Shown here: positions 15,822 to 23,933 of the stretch, in pieces
Layout: each line of letters begins with the position of its first letter
How positions within the stretch are numbered: the first letter of the stretch is position 1
Source: Streptomyces sp. CB01201
GTDB lineage: Bacteria; Actinomycetota; Actinomycetes; Streptomycetales; Streptomycetaceae
Length of the DNA: 64,000 bases
NCBI RefSeq assembly: GCF_002803085.1
Contig: NZ_NNBJ01000003.1
Coordinates: 62,001-126,000, forward strand
Reading direction: 5' to 3'
Translations under genes and position numbers: made by a program
The notes under the pieces: generated by a model
What the model was told of the DNA's origin: nothing
Database searches by the model: none
The model's input: the letters and a program-made list of their open reading frames with translations, nothing else

Positions 15822-16787
15822 TCAGGCGCGGCCCCGGGCCCGCGCACGGGTCAGGACGAGCGCCCCCGCCCCACCCACGAGCAGCACCGCCGCACCCCCC
15901 GCCAGGTAGGGCGTGGCCGAACTCCCCCCGGTCTCGGCCAACTTCGTGTCGGCGACGTTCTGGGTCTTCACCGCCGTCTCGACGGGCCCCTTGTCCGGGG
16001 CGGTCGGGACGGCCGGCGCGCTCGCCTGCGGCTTGGCGGGGGCCGCCTTCGGCGTACGGCAGGTCGCCTCGGCGAGGGTGACCTCCCCCTTCACGTCGGC
16101 GACGTTCAGGTGGAGCGGATTGACCGAGATCTTCAACTGGAGGGCGACGGCCGCGGCGGTGCGCGAGGTGGTGGTGGCCCGGGACAGGTCCAGGGACACC
16201 TCGCCGACCCCGGGCACGTCCACCCGCGTCGTGCCGCCCGCGGACAGCGTGATCTTCCGCCCGAGCACGGTGACCGCACCGAGCACATTGGACTTGGCGA
16301 CCGGCGCGCGGCCCGCCTCGCACACCGCGCTCGACGTCACCTCGCCCACCTCGATGAGCGAGAGCAGCGGCAGGCCCGGCAGGTGCAACCGGGCGTTGAC
16401 CAGGCGCGTCGAGCCCTCCGCCCGCTTCTCGTCGACGCTCGCCTTCGCCGTGGCCACATCCGCCCTCAGGACATCGACGGGCCGGCCGCCCGCCACCCCG
16501 TCGAGCTTCACGGTCAGCGCGGTCTTCTCGGCGCCGGCCGGCGCCTGCACCTCGTTGAGCGTGGCCTTCAGTGGTACGTCGACCGCCTTGTTGAGCAGGG
16601 ACACATCGAGCCCGGTACGCAGCACGACGGCGCTCGCCCGGCCCCCGCCGTCGCCCTCGACCCCGGTGGCGTGCGCGGGCGCGGCCAGCAGCAGCGGCCC
16701 CGCGACGAGCGCCGTGCAGGCCGCGATCGTGGCGGCGCGGCGGCCGGCCGGACCGTTCGCGGGCAGGCGGAAGTTGTTGCTGTTCAA
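15822..16787 (-). CDS. LAETG-anchored surface protein (sortase substrate)
   Basis: A 321-aa exported protein. It has an N-terminal signal peptide (hydrophobic stretch about residues 20-40 ending AHA), a beta-rich mature region containing Val/Leu/Thr repeats, a Pro/Ala linker (about 250-280), and a C-terminal sorting signal: LAETG, a hydrophobic helix and an Arg-rich tail (RARARGRA). Class E sortases of Streptomyces cut LAXTG motifs and attach the protein to peptidoglycan. The family is, from memory, named after SCO1860 of S. coelicolor; its molecular role is unknown. The start appears to be TTG at 16787, as no ATG or GTG is available in frame nearby. An 8-bp inverted repeat lies upstream at 16909-16939. 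Confidence 0.85.
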   Translation of the reverse strand: MNSNNFRLPANGPAGRRAATIAACTALVAGPLLLAAPAHATGVEGDGGGRASAVVLRTGLDVSLLNKAVDVPLKATLNEVQAPAGAEKTALTVKLDGVAGGRPVDVLRADVATAKASVDEKRAEGSTRLVNARLHLPGLPLLSLIEVGEVTSSAVCEAGRAPVAKSNVLGAVTVLGRKITLSAGGTTRVDVPGVGEVSLDLSRATTTSRTAAAVALQLKISVNPLHLNVADVKGEVTLAEATCRTPKAAPAKPQASAPAVPTAPDKGPVETAVKTQNVADTKLAETGGSSATPYLAGGAAVLLVGGAGALVLTRARARGRA

Positions 16788-17192
16788 AATGGTGGAACCC
16801 CCACAGGAGACATGGCTGGCCGGCCGCCCGCCACGGGGACTCGTGGGACTCCTGCGAATCGAGGGGCGCGCCGGCGACTTGGGACACCGGAATCTTTACG
16901 CACTGAGAGTGAACTGACCGTCACACGGCGCCAGTTCACCCCAAAGGGTGGTTTCCGTGCCCATATTCGATTCGCCGGTCCCCAGCACCCCCTCCCGTCA
17001 CCCCCGCCTCCGCCCCGCACCCCGTACGCCGCCCCAGCACCCCGGCGCACACATGAAGAGATTCAACGACCCGACGGCCCCCGGCGTCACGCCCGGTCAA
17101 CCCGGTGGTGTGCAGCGGAAGCGCCGCGGACTCCCCTCCGCGGAGGCCGAGTCGGCCGGCCGGACGGCGCCCTCGGCGCACGGCCGACGTCC
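16788..17192. promoter_or_regulatory. Upstream region of the LAETG protein gene, with inverted repeat
   Basis: This 405-base gap contains the promoter side of the LAETG gene. A perfect 8-bp inverted repeat, GTGAACTG at 16909-16916 and CAGTTCAC at 16932-16939, is the only clear candidate operator. The part next to the amidohydrolase gene (17050-17190) is GC-rich with short palindromes and no convincing coding sequence. Confidence 0.4.
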
Positions 17193-18278
17193 TCAGCCCA
17201 CGATCCGCCCGTTGAGCACGATGCGGCTCGGCGCGGCCAGTACGCGGACGTCGGCGCGCGGGTCCTCGGCGTAGACGACCAGGTCGGCCGGGGCGCCCTC
17301 CTCCAGGGCGGGGCGGCCGAGCCAGGCGCGGGCACCCCAGGCCGTCGCCGAGAGGGCGTCGAGGGCGGGGATGCCCGCCTTGACGAGTTCGGCGACCTCG
17401 GCGGCGACCAGGCCGTGGGCGAGCGAGCCGCCCGCGTCCGTGCCGACGAAGACGGGCACCCCGGCGTCGTAGGCCGAGCGCACGGTGTCGTAGCGGCGCT
17501 CGTACAACCGCCGCATGTGGGCGGCCCAGTTGGGGAACTTCGCCGCGCCGCCGTCGGCCATGTGCGGGAACGTGGCGATGTTGACCAGCGTCGGCACGAT
17601 CGCCACGCCCCGCTCGGCGAACAGCGGAATGGTGTCCTCGGTCAGGCCGGTGGCGTGCTCGATGCAGTCGATGCCCGCCTCGACGAGGTCCCGCAGCGAG
17701 TCCTCGGCGAAGCAGTGCGCGGTGACACGGGCGCCGAGCCGGTGGGCCTCGGCGATCGCGGCCTCCACCTCGCCGCGCGGCCAGCAGGCGGCCAGGTCCC
17801 CGGCGTCCCGGTCGATCCAGTCGCCGACCAGCTTGACCCAGCCGTCCCCGCGCCGCGCCTCGCGTCCGACGTAGGCGACCAGATCGCCGGGCTCGATCTC
17901 GTGCGCGTAGTTGCGGATGTAGCGGCGGGTGCGGGCGATGTGCCGGCCCGCCCGGATGATCTTCGGCAGGTCCTCGCGGGCGTCGATCCAGCGGGTGTCG
18001 GAGGGCGAGCCCGCGTCGCGCACCAGGAGCGTCCCGGCGTCGCGGTCGGTGAGGGCCTGCTTCTCGCTCACCTCGTCGGGCACCGGACCGTGCTGGTCCA
18101 GGCCCACATGGCAGTGCGCGTCGACCAGGCCCGGCAGCACCCAGCCGCTGACGGTGACCGCCTCGCCCGGGGGCCGCTCGTAGGTGATCCGCCCGTCGAC
18201 CGCCCACAGCTCGTCCCGTACGTCCTCGGGCCCCGCGAGGACGCGCCCCTTCACATGCAGCACCATGCGATCGCTCAT
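17193..18278 (-). CDS. Amidohydrolase family protein
   Basis: A 361-aa metal-dependent hydrolase of the imidazolonepropionase/prolidase-like amidohydrolase superfamily. Landmarks in order: the N-terminal beta-sandwich, LPGLVDAHCHVGLDQHG with the His-x-His pair, WVKLVGDW with a candidate carboxylated lysine, TAHCFAED with the third histidine, CIEHATG with the fourth, and FVGTDAGGSLAHG with the catalytic aspartate. All metal ligands are present. The substrate cannot be told from sequence; cyclic amide or peptide-type bonds are usual. The start is placed at ATG 18278; the longer frame upstream would run into the promoter shared with the divergent aminotransferase gene. Confidence 0.88.
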   Translation of the reverse strand: MSDRMVLHVKGRVLAGPEDVRDELWAVDGRITYERPPGEAVTVSGWVLPGLVDAHCHVGLDQHGPVPDEVSEKQALTDRDAGTLLVRDAGSPSDTRWIDAREDLPKIIRAGRHIARTRRYIRNYAHEIEPGDLVAYVGREARRGDGWVKLVGDWIDRDAGDLAACWPRGEVEAAIAEAHRLGARVTAHCFAEDSLRDLVEAGIDCIEHATGLTEDTIPLFAERGVAIVPTLVNIATFPHMADGGAAKFPNWAAHMRRLYERRYDTVRSAYDAGVPVFVGTDAGGSLAHGLVAAEVAELVKAGIPALDALSATAWGARAWLGRPALEEGAPADLVVYAEDPRADVRVLAAPSRIVLNGRIVG

Positions 18279-18391
18279 GGTCAGCACTGTACGAGGCGCT
18301 GGGTAGTCTCCATCCAGAGGATCGAACACCCGAACCGATCCCCGGCGCGACTCCCGCCGCGACCCCCGAGCTGATCGAAGAAGGCATCGCC

Positions 18392-19489
18392 GTGACACAC
18401 CCGCTCCTGGACCTGGCCCCGCTGACCGCCGACCACTTCGCGGCGATCGAGCGACGGGTGGCCGCCCTGCTCGCCACCGAGCAGGACGTGGTGATCATGC
18501 AGGGCGAGGCGCTGCTCCCCCTGGAGGGCTGCATCCGGGGCGCCGCCCGCCCCGGCTCCACCGCGCTCAACGTGGTGACCGGCCCCTACGGGCAGACCTT
18601 CGGCAACTGGCTGCGCGACTGCGGGGCCGAGGTCGTCGACCTGGAGGTGCCCTTCCACGCGGCGGTCACCGCGGAGCAGATCGACCGGGCGCTCACCGAC
18701 CACCCGGAGATCGACTTCGTCTCGCTGGTGCACGCGGAGGCGGCGACCGGCAACACGAACCCGGTCGCGGAGATCGGCGAGGTGGTGCGCCGGCACGGCG
18801 CCCTGTTCATGCTGGACGCGGTCGCCTCGGTGGCCGCCGAGCCGCTGCTCCCGGACGTCTGGGGCGTGGACCTGTGCGTGATCGGCGCGCAGAAGGCGAT
18901 GGGCGGCCCGGCCGGCGTCTCGGCCGTCTCGGTCAGCGCCCGCGCCTGGGAGCGCATCGCGGCCAACACGAGCGCCCCGCGCCGCTCCTACCTCTCGCTC
19001 CTGGACTGGAAGCAGCGCTGGATCGACGGCGGCCGCAAGGCCCTGCTGCACGCGCCCGCGCAGCTGGAGATGCTGGCCCTTGAGGCGTGCGTGGAGCGCA
19101 TCGAGTCCGAGGGCCTGGACGCCGTGATGGCCCGGCACGCCTCGGCCGCCGCGGCGACCCGCGCCGGCGCCCTGGCACTGGGCGGCGGTCTCGCCCCGTA
19201 TGTGCACGAGGCCGCCGATGCCGCCCCGGTGGCCACGACGCTGCGCACCCCCGAGGGCGTCGACGCCGCCGAGCTGGTGGCCAAGGCGCTCGCCGCGGAC
19301 CCCTCGCTGCCCCTGATCGCCGGCGGCGGGGCACTGGCCTCCACGATGGTCCGGGTCAACCACTACGGCGTGGACGCCACGCGGGGCGTCGTGCAGTCCT
19401 CGCTCGCGGCGCTGGGCGCGGCACTCGGCGAGTACGGGATCGCCGTGGACCTGGAGGCGGCCCGCAAGGCCGTTTCCGCCAGTTGGTGA
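18392..19489 (+). CDS. PLP-dependent class V aminotransferase (alanine-glyoxylate type)
   Basis: A 365-aa fold type I PLP enzyme of the class V group related to alanine-glyoxylate and pyridoxamine-pyruvate aminotransferases. Visible motifs are GPYGQTFGNW, LVHAEAATGNTNP (substrate/cofactor contacts), MLDAVASVAAEPL with the PLP-binding Asp, and GAQKAMGGPAG with the Schiff-base Lys168. GTG 18392 is preceded by AGAAGG. The gene is divergent from the amidohydrolase (113-base gap), and a strong terminator follows it. The donor and acceptor are not predictable. Cytoplasmic. Confidence 0.88.
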   Translation: MTHPLLDLAPLTADHFAAIERRVAALLATEQDVVIMQGEALLPLEGCIRGAARPGSTALNVVTGPYGQTFGNWLRDCGAEVVDLEVPFHAAVTAEQIDRALTDHPEIDFVSLVHAEAATGNTNPVAEIGEVVRRHGALFMLDAVASVAAEPLLPDVWGVDLCVIGAQKAMGGPAGVSAVSVSARAWERIAANTSAPRRSYLSLLDWKQRWIDGGRKALLHAPAQLEMLALEACVERIESEGLDAVMARHASAAAATRAGALALGGGLAPYVHEAADAAPVATTLRTPEGVDAAELVAKALAADPSLPLIAGGGALASTMVRVNHYGVDATRGVVQSSLAALGAALGEYGIAVDLEAARKAVSASW

Positions 19490-19561
19490 CACTTCCCCGC
19501 GATCCCCCGATGCGTTGAACTACGCGTTAAAGCGCAACTGAATTCCATAGAAATTCCACAG

Positions 19562-19600
19562 AACGGGAAGCTGCTTATTCACCGCAGCTTCCCGTTTTCT
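19562..19600 (+). terminator. Strong intrinsic terminator after the aminotransferase gene
   Basis: A perfect 13-bp stem (AACGGGAAGCTGC at 19562-19574, complement at 19584-19596) with a nine-base loop, followed by a TTCTTAT tract. This is unusually canonical for Streptomyces and insulates the ectoine operon from upstream transcription. Confidence 0.88.
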
Positions 19601-19690
19601 TATGCCCCACCTTCCCGGGCTCAAACGCAAAAGTTTCAACAAGGTTCCGAGCCTGTCACAACGGTGTGATCGACTCCACAACCCCGACCT

Positions 19691-19714
19691 TTTGTCCGGT
19701 AATTACCGGACAAA
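19691..19714. promoter_or_regulatory. Perfect 24-bp palindrome upstream of ectABCD (candidate operator)
   Basis: The half-site TTTGTCCGGTAA is followed directly by its exact reverse complement, giving a 24-bp perfect palindrome 100 bases before the ectA start. No other strong symmetry occurs in the leader. It is likely the binding site of a dimeric regulator of the osmoprotectant operon; the regulator is not identifiable here. Confidence 0.6.
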
Positions 19715-19813
19715 CCGGTTCGCGCACATGCTCGCGTGATAACACAGCCGACCTCTGTGCGCACCCCCTCACGGGAATGCAATTTCAATTTCCGGTCGGT
19801 AAATTCCCTCGGC

Positions 19814-20335
19814 ATGACCGCCGCGCAAACAGCAGTCCGAATCGAAAGCCCACGAGTGGAGGACGGAGCCGCGATCTGGCGCATTGCCCGTGACTCCGAG
19901 GTGCTCGACCTCAACTCCTCGTACAGCTATCTGCTCTGGTGCCGCGACTTCGCCAGGACGTCCGCGGTGGCCCGGGACGACGACGGCACGCCCATCGCGT
20001 TCATCACCGGCTACGTACGGCCCGACCGTCCGGGCACGCTGGTGATCTGGCAGGTCGCCGTCGACCACGCCCACCGCGGCCACGGGCTCGCGGGGCTGCT
20101 GCTCGAAGCGCTGACGGCGAGGGTGTCCTCCTCGCACGGGACCACGTGCCTGGAGACGACGGTGTCGCCGGACAACACCCCGTCCGACCGGCTCTTCACC
20201 TCGTTCGCCAAGCGCCGCGGCGCCGCCCTAGACCGAGAACTGCTCTTCGACGCGGGCCTTTTCCCCGATGACGGGCATCAGCCCGAAGTCCTCTACCGCA
20301 TCGGCCCCCTCCACCCCCAGGGAGAATCGCTGTGA
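19814..20335 (+). CDS. ectA: L-2,4-diaminobutyrate acetyltransferase
   Basis: A 173-aa GNAT-fold acetyltransferase that acetylates the gamma-amino group of L-2,4-diaminobutyrate, the second enzymatic step of ectoine synthesis. Family residues are visible: LDLNSSYSYLLWCRDF near the N-terminus, VAVDHAHRGHGLAGLLL as the acetyl-CoA motif A, and LETTVSPDN. ATG 19814 gives the usual family N-terminus and is the last start before conserved sequence. The 3' end overlaps ectB by four bases (GTGA), indicating translational coupling. First gene of ectABCD. Confidence 0.95.
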   Translation: MTAAQTAVRIESPRVEDGAAIWRIARDSEVLDLNSSYSYLLWCRDFARTSAVARDDDGTPIAFITGYVRPDRPGTLVIWQVAVDHAHRGHGLAGLLLEALTARVSSSHGTTCLETTVSPDNTPSDRLFTSFAKRRGAALDRELLFDAGLFPDDGHQPEVLYRIGPLHPQGESL

Positions 20336-21603
20336 CCATCACCCCGCCCGCCCTGAGTGTCTTCGAATCCCTCGAATCGGAGGTACGCAGCTACTGCCGC
20401 GGCTGGCCCGCCGTGTTCGACCGCGCGCAGGGTGCCCGCCTCACCGACGAGGACGGCCACAGCTATCTGGACTTCTTCGCCGGGGCCGGCTCACTCAATT
20501 ACGGGCACAACAACCCCGTACTGAAACGGGCGCTGCTCGACTACATCGAGCGGGACGGCATCACACACGGCCTGGACATGGCGACGACCGCGAAACGGGC
20601 CTTCCTGGAGACGTTCCAGAACGTGATCCTGCGCCCGCGCGACCTGCCGTACAAGGTGATGTTCCCGGGCCCGACCGGCACCAACGCCGTCGAGGCCGCG
20701 CTGAAGCTGGCCCGCAAGGTGAAGGGCCGCGAGTCGATCGTCTCCTTCACCAACGCCTTCCACGGCATGTCGCTCGGCTCGCTCGCCGTCACCGGCAACG
20801 CCTTCAAGCGGGCCGGGGCCGGCATCCCGCTGGTGCACGGCACCCCGATGCCGTTCGACAACTACCTCGACGGCCAGGTGCCGGACTTCCTGTGGTTCGA
20901 GCGGCTCCTGGAGGACCAAGGCTCGGGTCTCAACAAGCCGGCCGCCGTGATCGTGGAGACCGTGCAGGGCGAGGGCGGCATCAACGTGGCCCGGCCCGAG
21001 TGGCTGCGTGCGCTCGCCGACCTGTGCCGCCGCCGCGACATGCTGCTCATCGTCGACGACATCCAGATGGGCTGCGGCCGCACCGGCGCCTTCTTCTCCT
21101 TCGAGGAGGCGGGCATCGTGCCGGACATCGTCACCGTCTCCAAGTCGATCAGCGGCTACGGACTCCCGCTGTCGCTCTGCCTGTTCAAGGGCGAGCTCGA
21201 CGTCTGGGAGCCCGGCGAGCACAACGGCACCTTCCGAGGCAACAACCCGGCGTTCGTCACCGCGACCGCCGCGCTTGAGGCGTACTGGGCCGATGCCGGC
21301 CAGATGGAGAAGCACACCCTGGCGCGCAGCGAGCAGATCGAGCAGGCCCTGCTCGCGCTGTGCACCGAGCACAGCGCGCTCGGCGCCAGTTACCGCGGCC
21401 GCGGGATGGTGTGGGGCCTGGAGTTCGCCGACCCCGCCCGCGCCTCCGAGGTCTGCGCCCGCGCCTTCGAGCTGGGGCTGCTCCTGGAGACCTCCGGCCC
21501 CAAGAGCGAGGTGGTCAAGCTGCTTCCGTCGCTGACCATCACGCACGAGGAGCTGGACGAGGGCCTGCGGTCGCTGGCCCGCGCGGTCGCGGCGACGGTC
21601 TGA
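20332..21603 (+). CDS. ectB: Diaminobutyrate-2-oxoglutarate transaminase
   Basis: A 423-aa class III PLP aminotransferase that converts L-aspartate semialdehyde and glutamate to L-2,4-diaminobutyrate, the committed step to ectoine. Conserved segments are FFAGAGSLNYGHNNP, MFPGPTGTNAVEAALKLARK, LIVDDIQMGCGRTG with the PLP aspartate, and VTVSKSISGYGLP with Lys271, followed by GTFRGNNPAFV. GTG 20332 overlaps the ectA stop. Length is standard. It draws on aspartate semialdehyde, which also feeds DapA encoded later in this window. Confidence 0.96.
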   Translation: MTITPPALSVFESLESEVRSYCRGWPAVFDRAQGARLTDEDGHSYLDFFAGAGSLNYGHNNPVLKRALLDYIERDGITHGLDMATTAKRAFLETFQNVILRPRDLPYKVMFPGPTGTNAVEAALKLARKVKGRESIVSFTNAFHGMSLGSLAVTGNAFKRAGAGIPLVHGTPMPFDNYLDGQVPDFLWFERLLEDQGSGLNKPAAVIVETVQGEGGINVARPEWLRALADLCRRRDMLLIVDDIQMGCGRTGAFFSFEEAGIVPDIVTVSKSISGYGLPLSLCLFKGELDVWEPGEHNGTFRGNNPAFVTATAALEAYWADAGQMEKHTLARSEQIEQALLALCTEHSALGASYRGRGMVWGLEFADPARASEVCARAFELGLLLETSGPKSEVVKLLPSLTITHEELDEGLRSLARAVAATV

Positions 21604-21706
21604 CCCGCTCGCCCGGCCGACGCCCGCACCCGCAGGCCGACACACAAGCGCAGCCAGGAACGCAGACACACAGCTGCACAGCTAGACAGAAAGTGAGCAA
21701 CTCACC

Positions 21707-22111
21707 GTGATTGTCCGCTCGTTCAAGGACATCGAGAACACCGACCGGCATGTGAAGGCCGCCTCCGGTACCTGGGAGAGCAAGCGGATCGTCCTCGCGA
21801 AGGAAAAGGTCGGCTTCTCCCTGCACGAGACCGTCCTGTACGCGGGCACCGAGACCTCCATGTGGTACGCCAACCACATCGAGGCGGTCCTGTGCACCGA
21901 GGGCGAGGCCGAGCTCACCAACGAGGAGACCGGCGAGACCCACTGGATCGAGCCGGGCACGATGTATCTCCTGAACGGTCACGAGCGCCACACCCTGCGC
22001 CCCAAGACCGACTTCCGCTGTGTCTGCGTCTTCAACCCGCCCGTCACCGGACGGGAGGACCACGACGAGAACGGCGTCTACCCGCTGCTGACCGAACCCG
22101 AGGAGGGCTGA
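21707..22111 (+). CDS. ectC: Ectoine synthase
   Basis: A 134-aa cupin-fold enzyme that cyclises N-gamma-acetyl-diaminobutyrate to ectoine. The sequence [19 protein letters not shown] at the start, [25 protein letters not shown] with metal and substrate residues, and [13 protein letters not shown] are diagnostic. It begins with GTG 21707 after a 103-base gap from ectB; AAAGTGAG lies upstream. The gap could hold an internal promoter or processing site, but no clear structure was found. ectD follows after two bases. Confidence 0.96.
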   Translation: MIVRSFKDIENTDRHVKAASGTWESKRIVLAKEKVGFSLHETVLYAGTETSMWYANHIEAVLCTEGEAELTNEETGETHWIEPGTMYLLNGHERHTLRPKTDFRCVCVFNPPVTGREDHDENGVYPLLTEPEEG

Positions 22112-22113
22112 CC

Positions 22114-22974
22114 ATGACCGCCCAGGATCTCTACCCCACCCGTGGCTCCGCCGAGGTGATCACGCCCCGCCAGGACCCGGTCGTCTGGGGACCGTCCGCC
22201 GGACTCGAATCCTTCGAGCAGGACGGCTTCCTCGCGATCGAGGACCTGCTCTCGGACGACGAAGTGGCGCTCTACCGCTCGGAATTGGAGCGTTTGATCG
22301 CCGATCCTTCCGTACGTGCCGACGAGCGGTCGATCATCGAACCGCAGTCGCAGTCCGTGCGGTCGGTCTTCGAGGTGCACCGGATCAGTGAGATCTTCGC
22401 GCGTCTGGTGCGCGACGAGCGGGTCGTGGGCACGGCCCGCCGGATCCTCGGCTCGGACGTGTACGTCCACCAGTCGCGGATCAACGTGAAGCCGGGCTTC
22501 GGTGCCTCCGGCTTCTACTGGCACTCGGACTTCGAGACCTGGCACGCCGAGGACGGTCTGCCGCGGATGCGGACGGTGTCGGTCTCGATCGCGCTGACCG
22601 AGAACCACGACACCAACGGCGGGCTGATGATCATGCCCGGCTCGCACCTGGACTTCCTCGGCTGCGAGGGCGCCACCCCGAAGGACAACTACAAGAAGTC
22701 CCTTCAGATGCAGGACGCGGGCACCCCGTCCGACGAGGCGCTCACCAAGATGGCCGACCGGCACGGCATCAAGCTGTTCACCGGCCGGGCCGGCTCGGCG
22801 ACCTGGTTCGACTGCAACGCGATGCACGGTTCCGGGGACAACATCACCCCGTTCCCGCGCAGCAACGTGTTCATCGTCTTCAACAGCGTGGAGAACGCGG
22901 CCGAGGAACCCTTCGCCGCCCCCATCCGCCGCCCGGAATTCATCGGGGCGCGGGACTTCACGCCGGTGCGGTAG
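22114..22974 (+). CDS. ectD: Ectoine hydroxylase
   Basis: A 286-aa Fe(II)/2-oxoglutarate dioxygenase that hydroxylates ectoine to 5-hydroxyectoine. The iron triad is His137 and Asp139 in FYWHSDFETWHAEDG and His238 in NAMHGSGDN; the 2-oxoglutarate-binding arginine lies shortly after in PFPRSNVF. The N-terminus has the family's FEQDGFLAIEDLLS. ATG 22114 follows the ectC stop by two bases, with GAGGAGGG upstream. The last ten codons are duplicated in tandem downstream together with the terminator. Confidence 0.96.
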   Translation: MTAQDLYPTRGSAEVITPRQDPVVWGPSAGLESFEQDGFLAIEDLLSDDEVALYRSELERLIADPSVRADERSIIEPQSQSVRSVFEVHRISEIFARLVRDERVVGTARRILGSDVYVHQSRINVKPGFGASGFYWHSDFETWHAEDGLPRMRTVSVSIALTENHDTNGGLMIMPGSHLDFLGCEGATPKDNYKKSLQMQDAGTPSDEALTKMADRHGIKLFTGRAGSATWFDCNAMHGSGDNITPFPRSNVFIVFNSVENAAEEPFAAPIRRPEFIGARDFTPVR

Positions 22975-23132
22975 AGCCCGTCCGGCCGGGGGTCCGGGGG
23001 TTGCCCCCGGAAAACACAGCATCGGGGCGCGGGACTTCACGCCGGTGCGGTAGAGCCCCTCCGGCCGAGGGTCCGGGGGTTGCCCCCGGAAAACACAGCA
23101 TCGGGGCGCGGGACTTCACGCCGGTGCGATAG
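22942..23132 (+). repeat. 79-bp tandem repeat carrying the ectD 3' end and terminator
   Basis: Unit 1 (22942-23020) contains the last ten ectD codons (IGARDFTPVR and stop) plus a hairpin TCCGGGGG-TTG-CCCCCGGA at 22993-23011 and the tail AAAACACAGC. Unit 2 (23021-23099) repeats it with two base changes and a second hairpin at 23072-23090. A third, partial copy (23100-23132) ends within the stop region. The result is a double terminator and three copies of the C-terminal coding end. Confidence 0.95.
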
Positions 23133-23180
23133 CCGCAGCGATAGCCGCAGAAGTAGCGCGCAGGCCGCGCGATGGCCAAG

Positions 23181-23211
23181 GGCCCGGGGGCTCCCCCACT
23201 GCTCCCGGGCC
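23181..23211 (+). terminator. Hairpin between the ectD repeat and the next gene
   Basis: An 8-bp perfect inverted repeat, GGCCCGGG at 23181-23188 and CCCGGGCC at 23204-23211, lies after the repeated ectD tail and could add termination before the following gene. Confidence 0.4.
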
Positions 23212-23213
23212 GG

Positions 23214-23260
23214 GGACCGTACCAACGCCTCCATCCCCACAGAGATCGTTGGTACGGTCC
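23214..23260. promoter_or_regulatory. 14-bp perfect inverted repeat abutting a start codon
   Basis: GGACCGTACCAACG at 23214-23227 and its exact complement at 23247-23260 flank a 19-base spacer; the start ATG of the next gene begins four bases later. There is no ribosome-binding site between. It is either an operator over the promoter of a leaderless transcript, or an RNA hairpin controlling translation. Confidence 0.55.
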
Positions 23261-23264
23261 CTCC

Positions 23265-23933
23265 ATGTCCATGGTCGATGAACCTTCCCGAACTCCCGTC
23301 ACCGGCGCCGATGTCGAGCACGCCGTGCGGCTGTCCGTGACCGCGCTGCGCGCCGGGCTCACGGCGGACTGGAGCGTGCCGGCCGGCACGCTGGAGTGGG
23401 ACTGCTGGGAGACCGTCGAGCACCTCTCGGACGACCTGTTCGCCTACGCCGTACAGATCGGCCCCGCCCAGCCCCCGCTGGACGGCGAGGTGCCGTACCT
23501 GTGGGAGGCCAGGCGTCCCGGCGGCCCCCGGAACTCCGTGCACGCGGACCGCGCCGCCGGGCCTGCCGGACTCCTTCAGACGCTGGAGGCGAGCGGCGCC
23601 CTGCTCACCGCGATGGTGCGCACCACCCCGCCCGAGGTGCGGGCGTACCACGGCTTCGGCATCTCGGACCCCGAAGGGTTCGGCGCGATGGGCATCGTGG
23701 AGACGCTGCTGCACACGCACGACGTGGCCGAGGGGCTCGGCCTGGCCTGGACTCCGCCGGCCGGTCTGTGCGAGCGGGTGCTGGCCCGGCTCTTCCGGGA
23801 CGTGCCGAAGGACCCGGACCGCTGGCGGGTACTGCTGTGGGCCACCGGCCGGGCGGATCTGCCGGGGCGGACCCGTCCGGACAAGTGGCGCTGGTACGGC
23901 GAGCCGCTCAGCTCGGGCGCAGCCACACCCTGA
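23265..23933 (+). CDS. Mycothiol-dependent maleylpyruvate isomerase-like (DinB fold) protein
   Basis: A 222-aa protein of the DinB/maleylpyruvate isomerase superfamily, small helical-bundle proteins that often use mycothiol or bind a metal. The pattern DWSVPAGTLEWDCWETVEHLSDDLFAYA contains the N-terminal His, and LLHTHDVAEGLGLAW the C-terminal His pair of the family metal site. No conserved substrate information is available. ATG 23265 is used; a second in-frame ATG two codons on (23271) is equally possible. The start follows the right arm of a 14-bp inverted repeat by four bases. Its end overlaps the opposing acetyltransferase-like gene by 26 bases. Confidence 0.75.
   Translation: MSMVDEPSRTPVTGADVEHAVRLSVTALRAGLTADWSVPAGTLEWDCWETVEHLSDDLFAYAVQIGPAQPPLDGEVPYLWEARRPGGPRNSVHADRAAGPAGLLQTLEASGALLTAMVRTTPPEVRAYHGFGISDPEGFGAMGIVETLLHTHDVAEGLGLAWTPPAGLCERVLARLFRDVPKDPDRWRVLLWATGRADLPGRTRPDKWRWYGEPLSSGAATP

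Noticed and set aside
17053-17274. Small reading frame starting MKRFNDPTAPG
   Set aside because: It overlaps the 3' end of the amidohydrolase gene on the other strand, has no clear ribosome-binding site and an unstructured composition.
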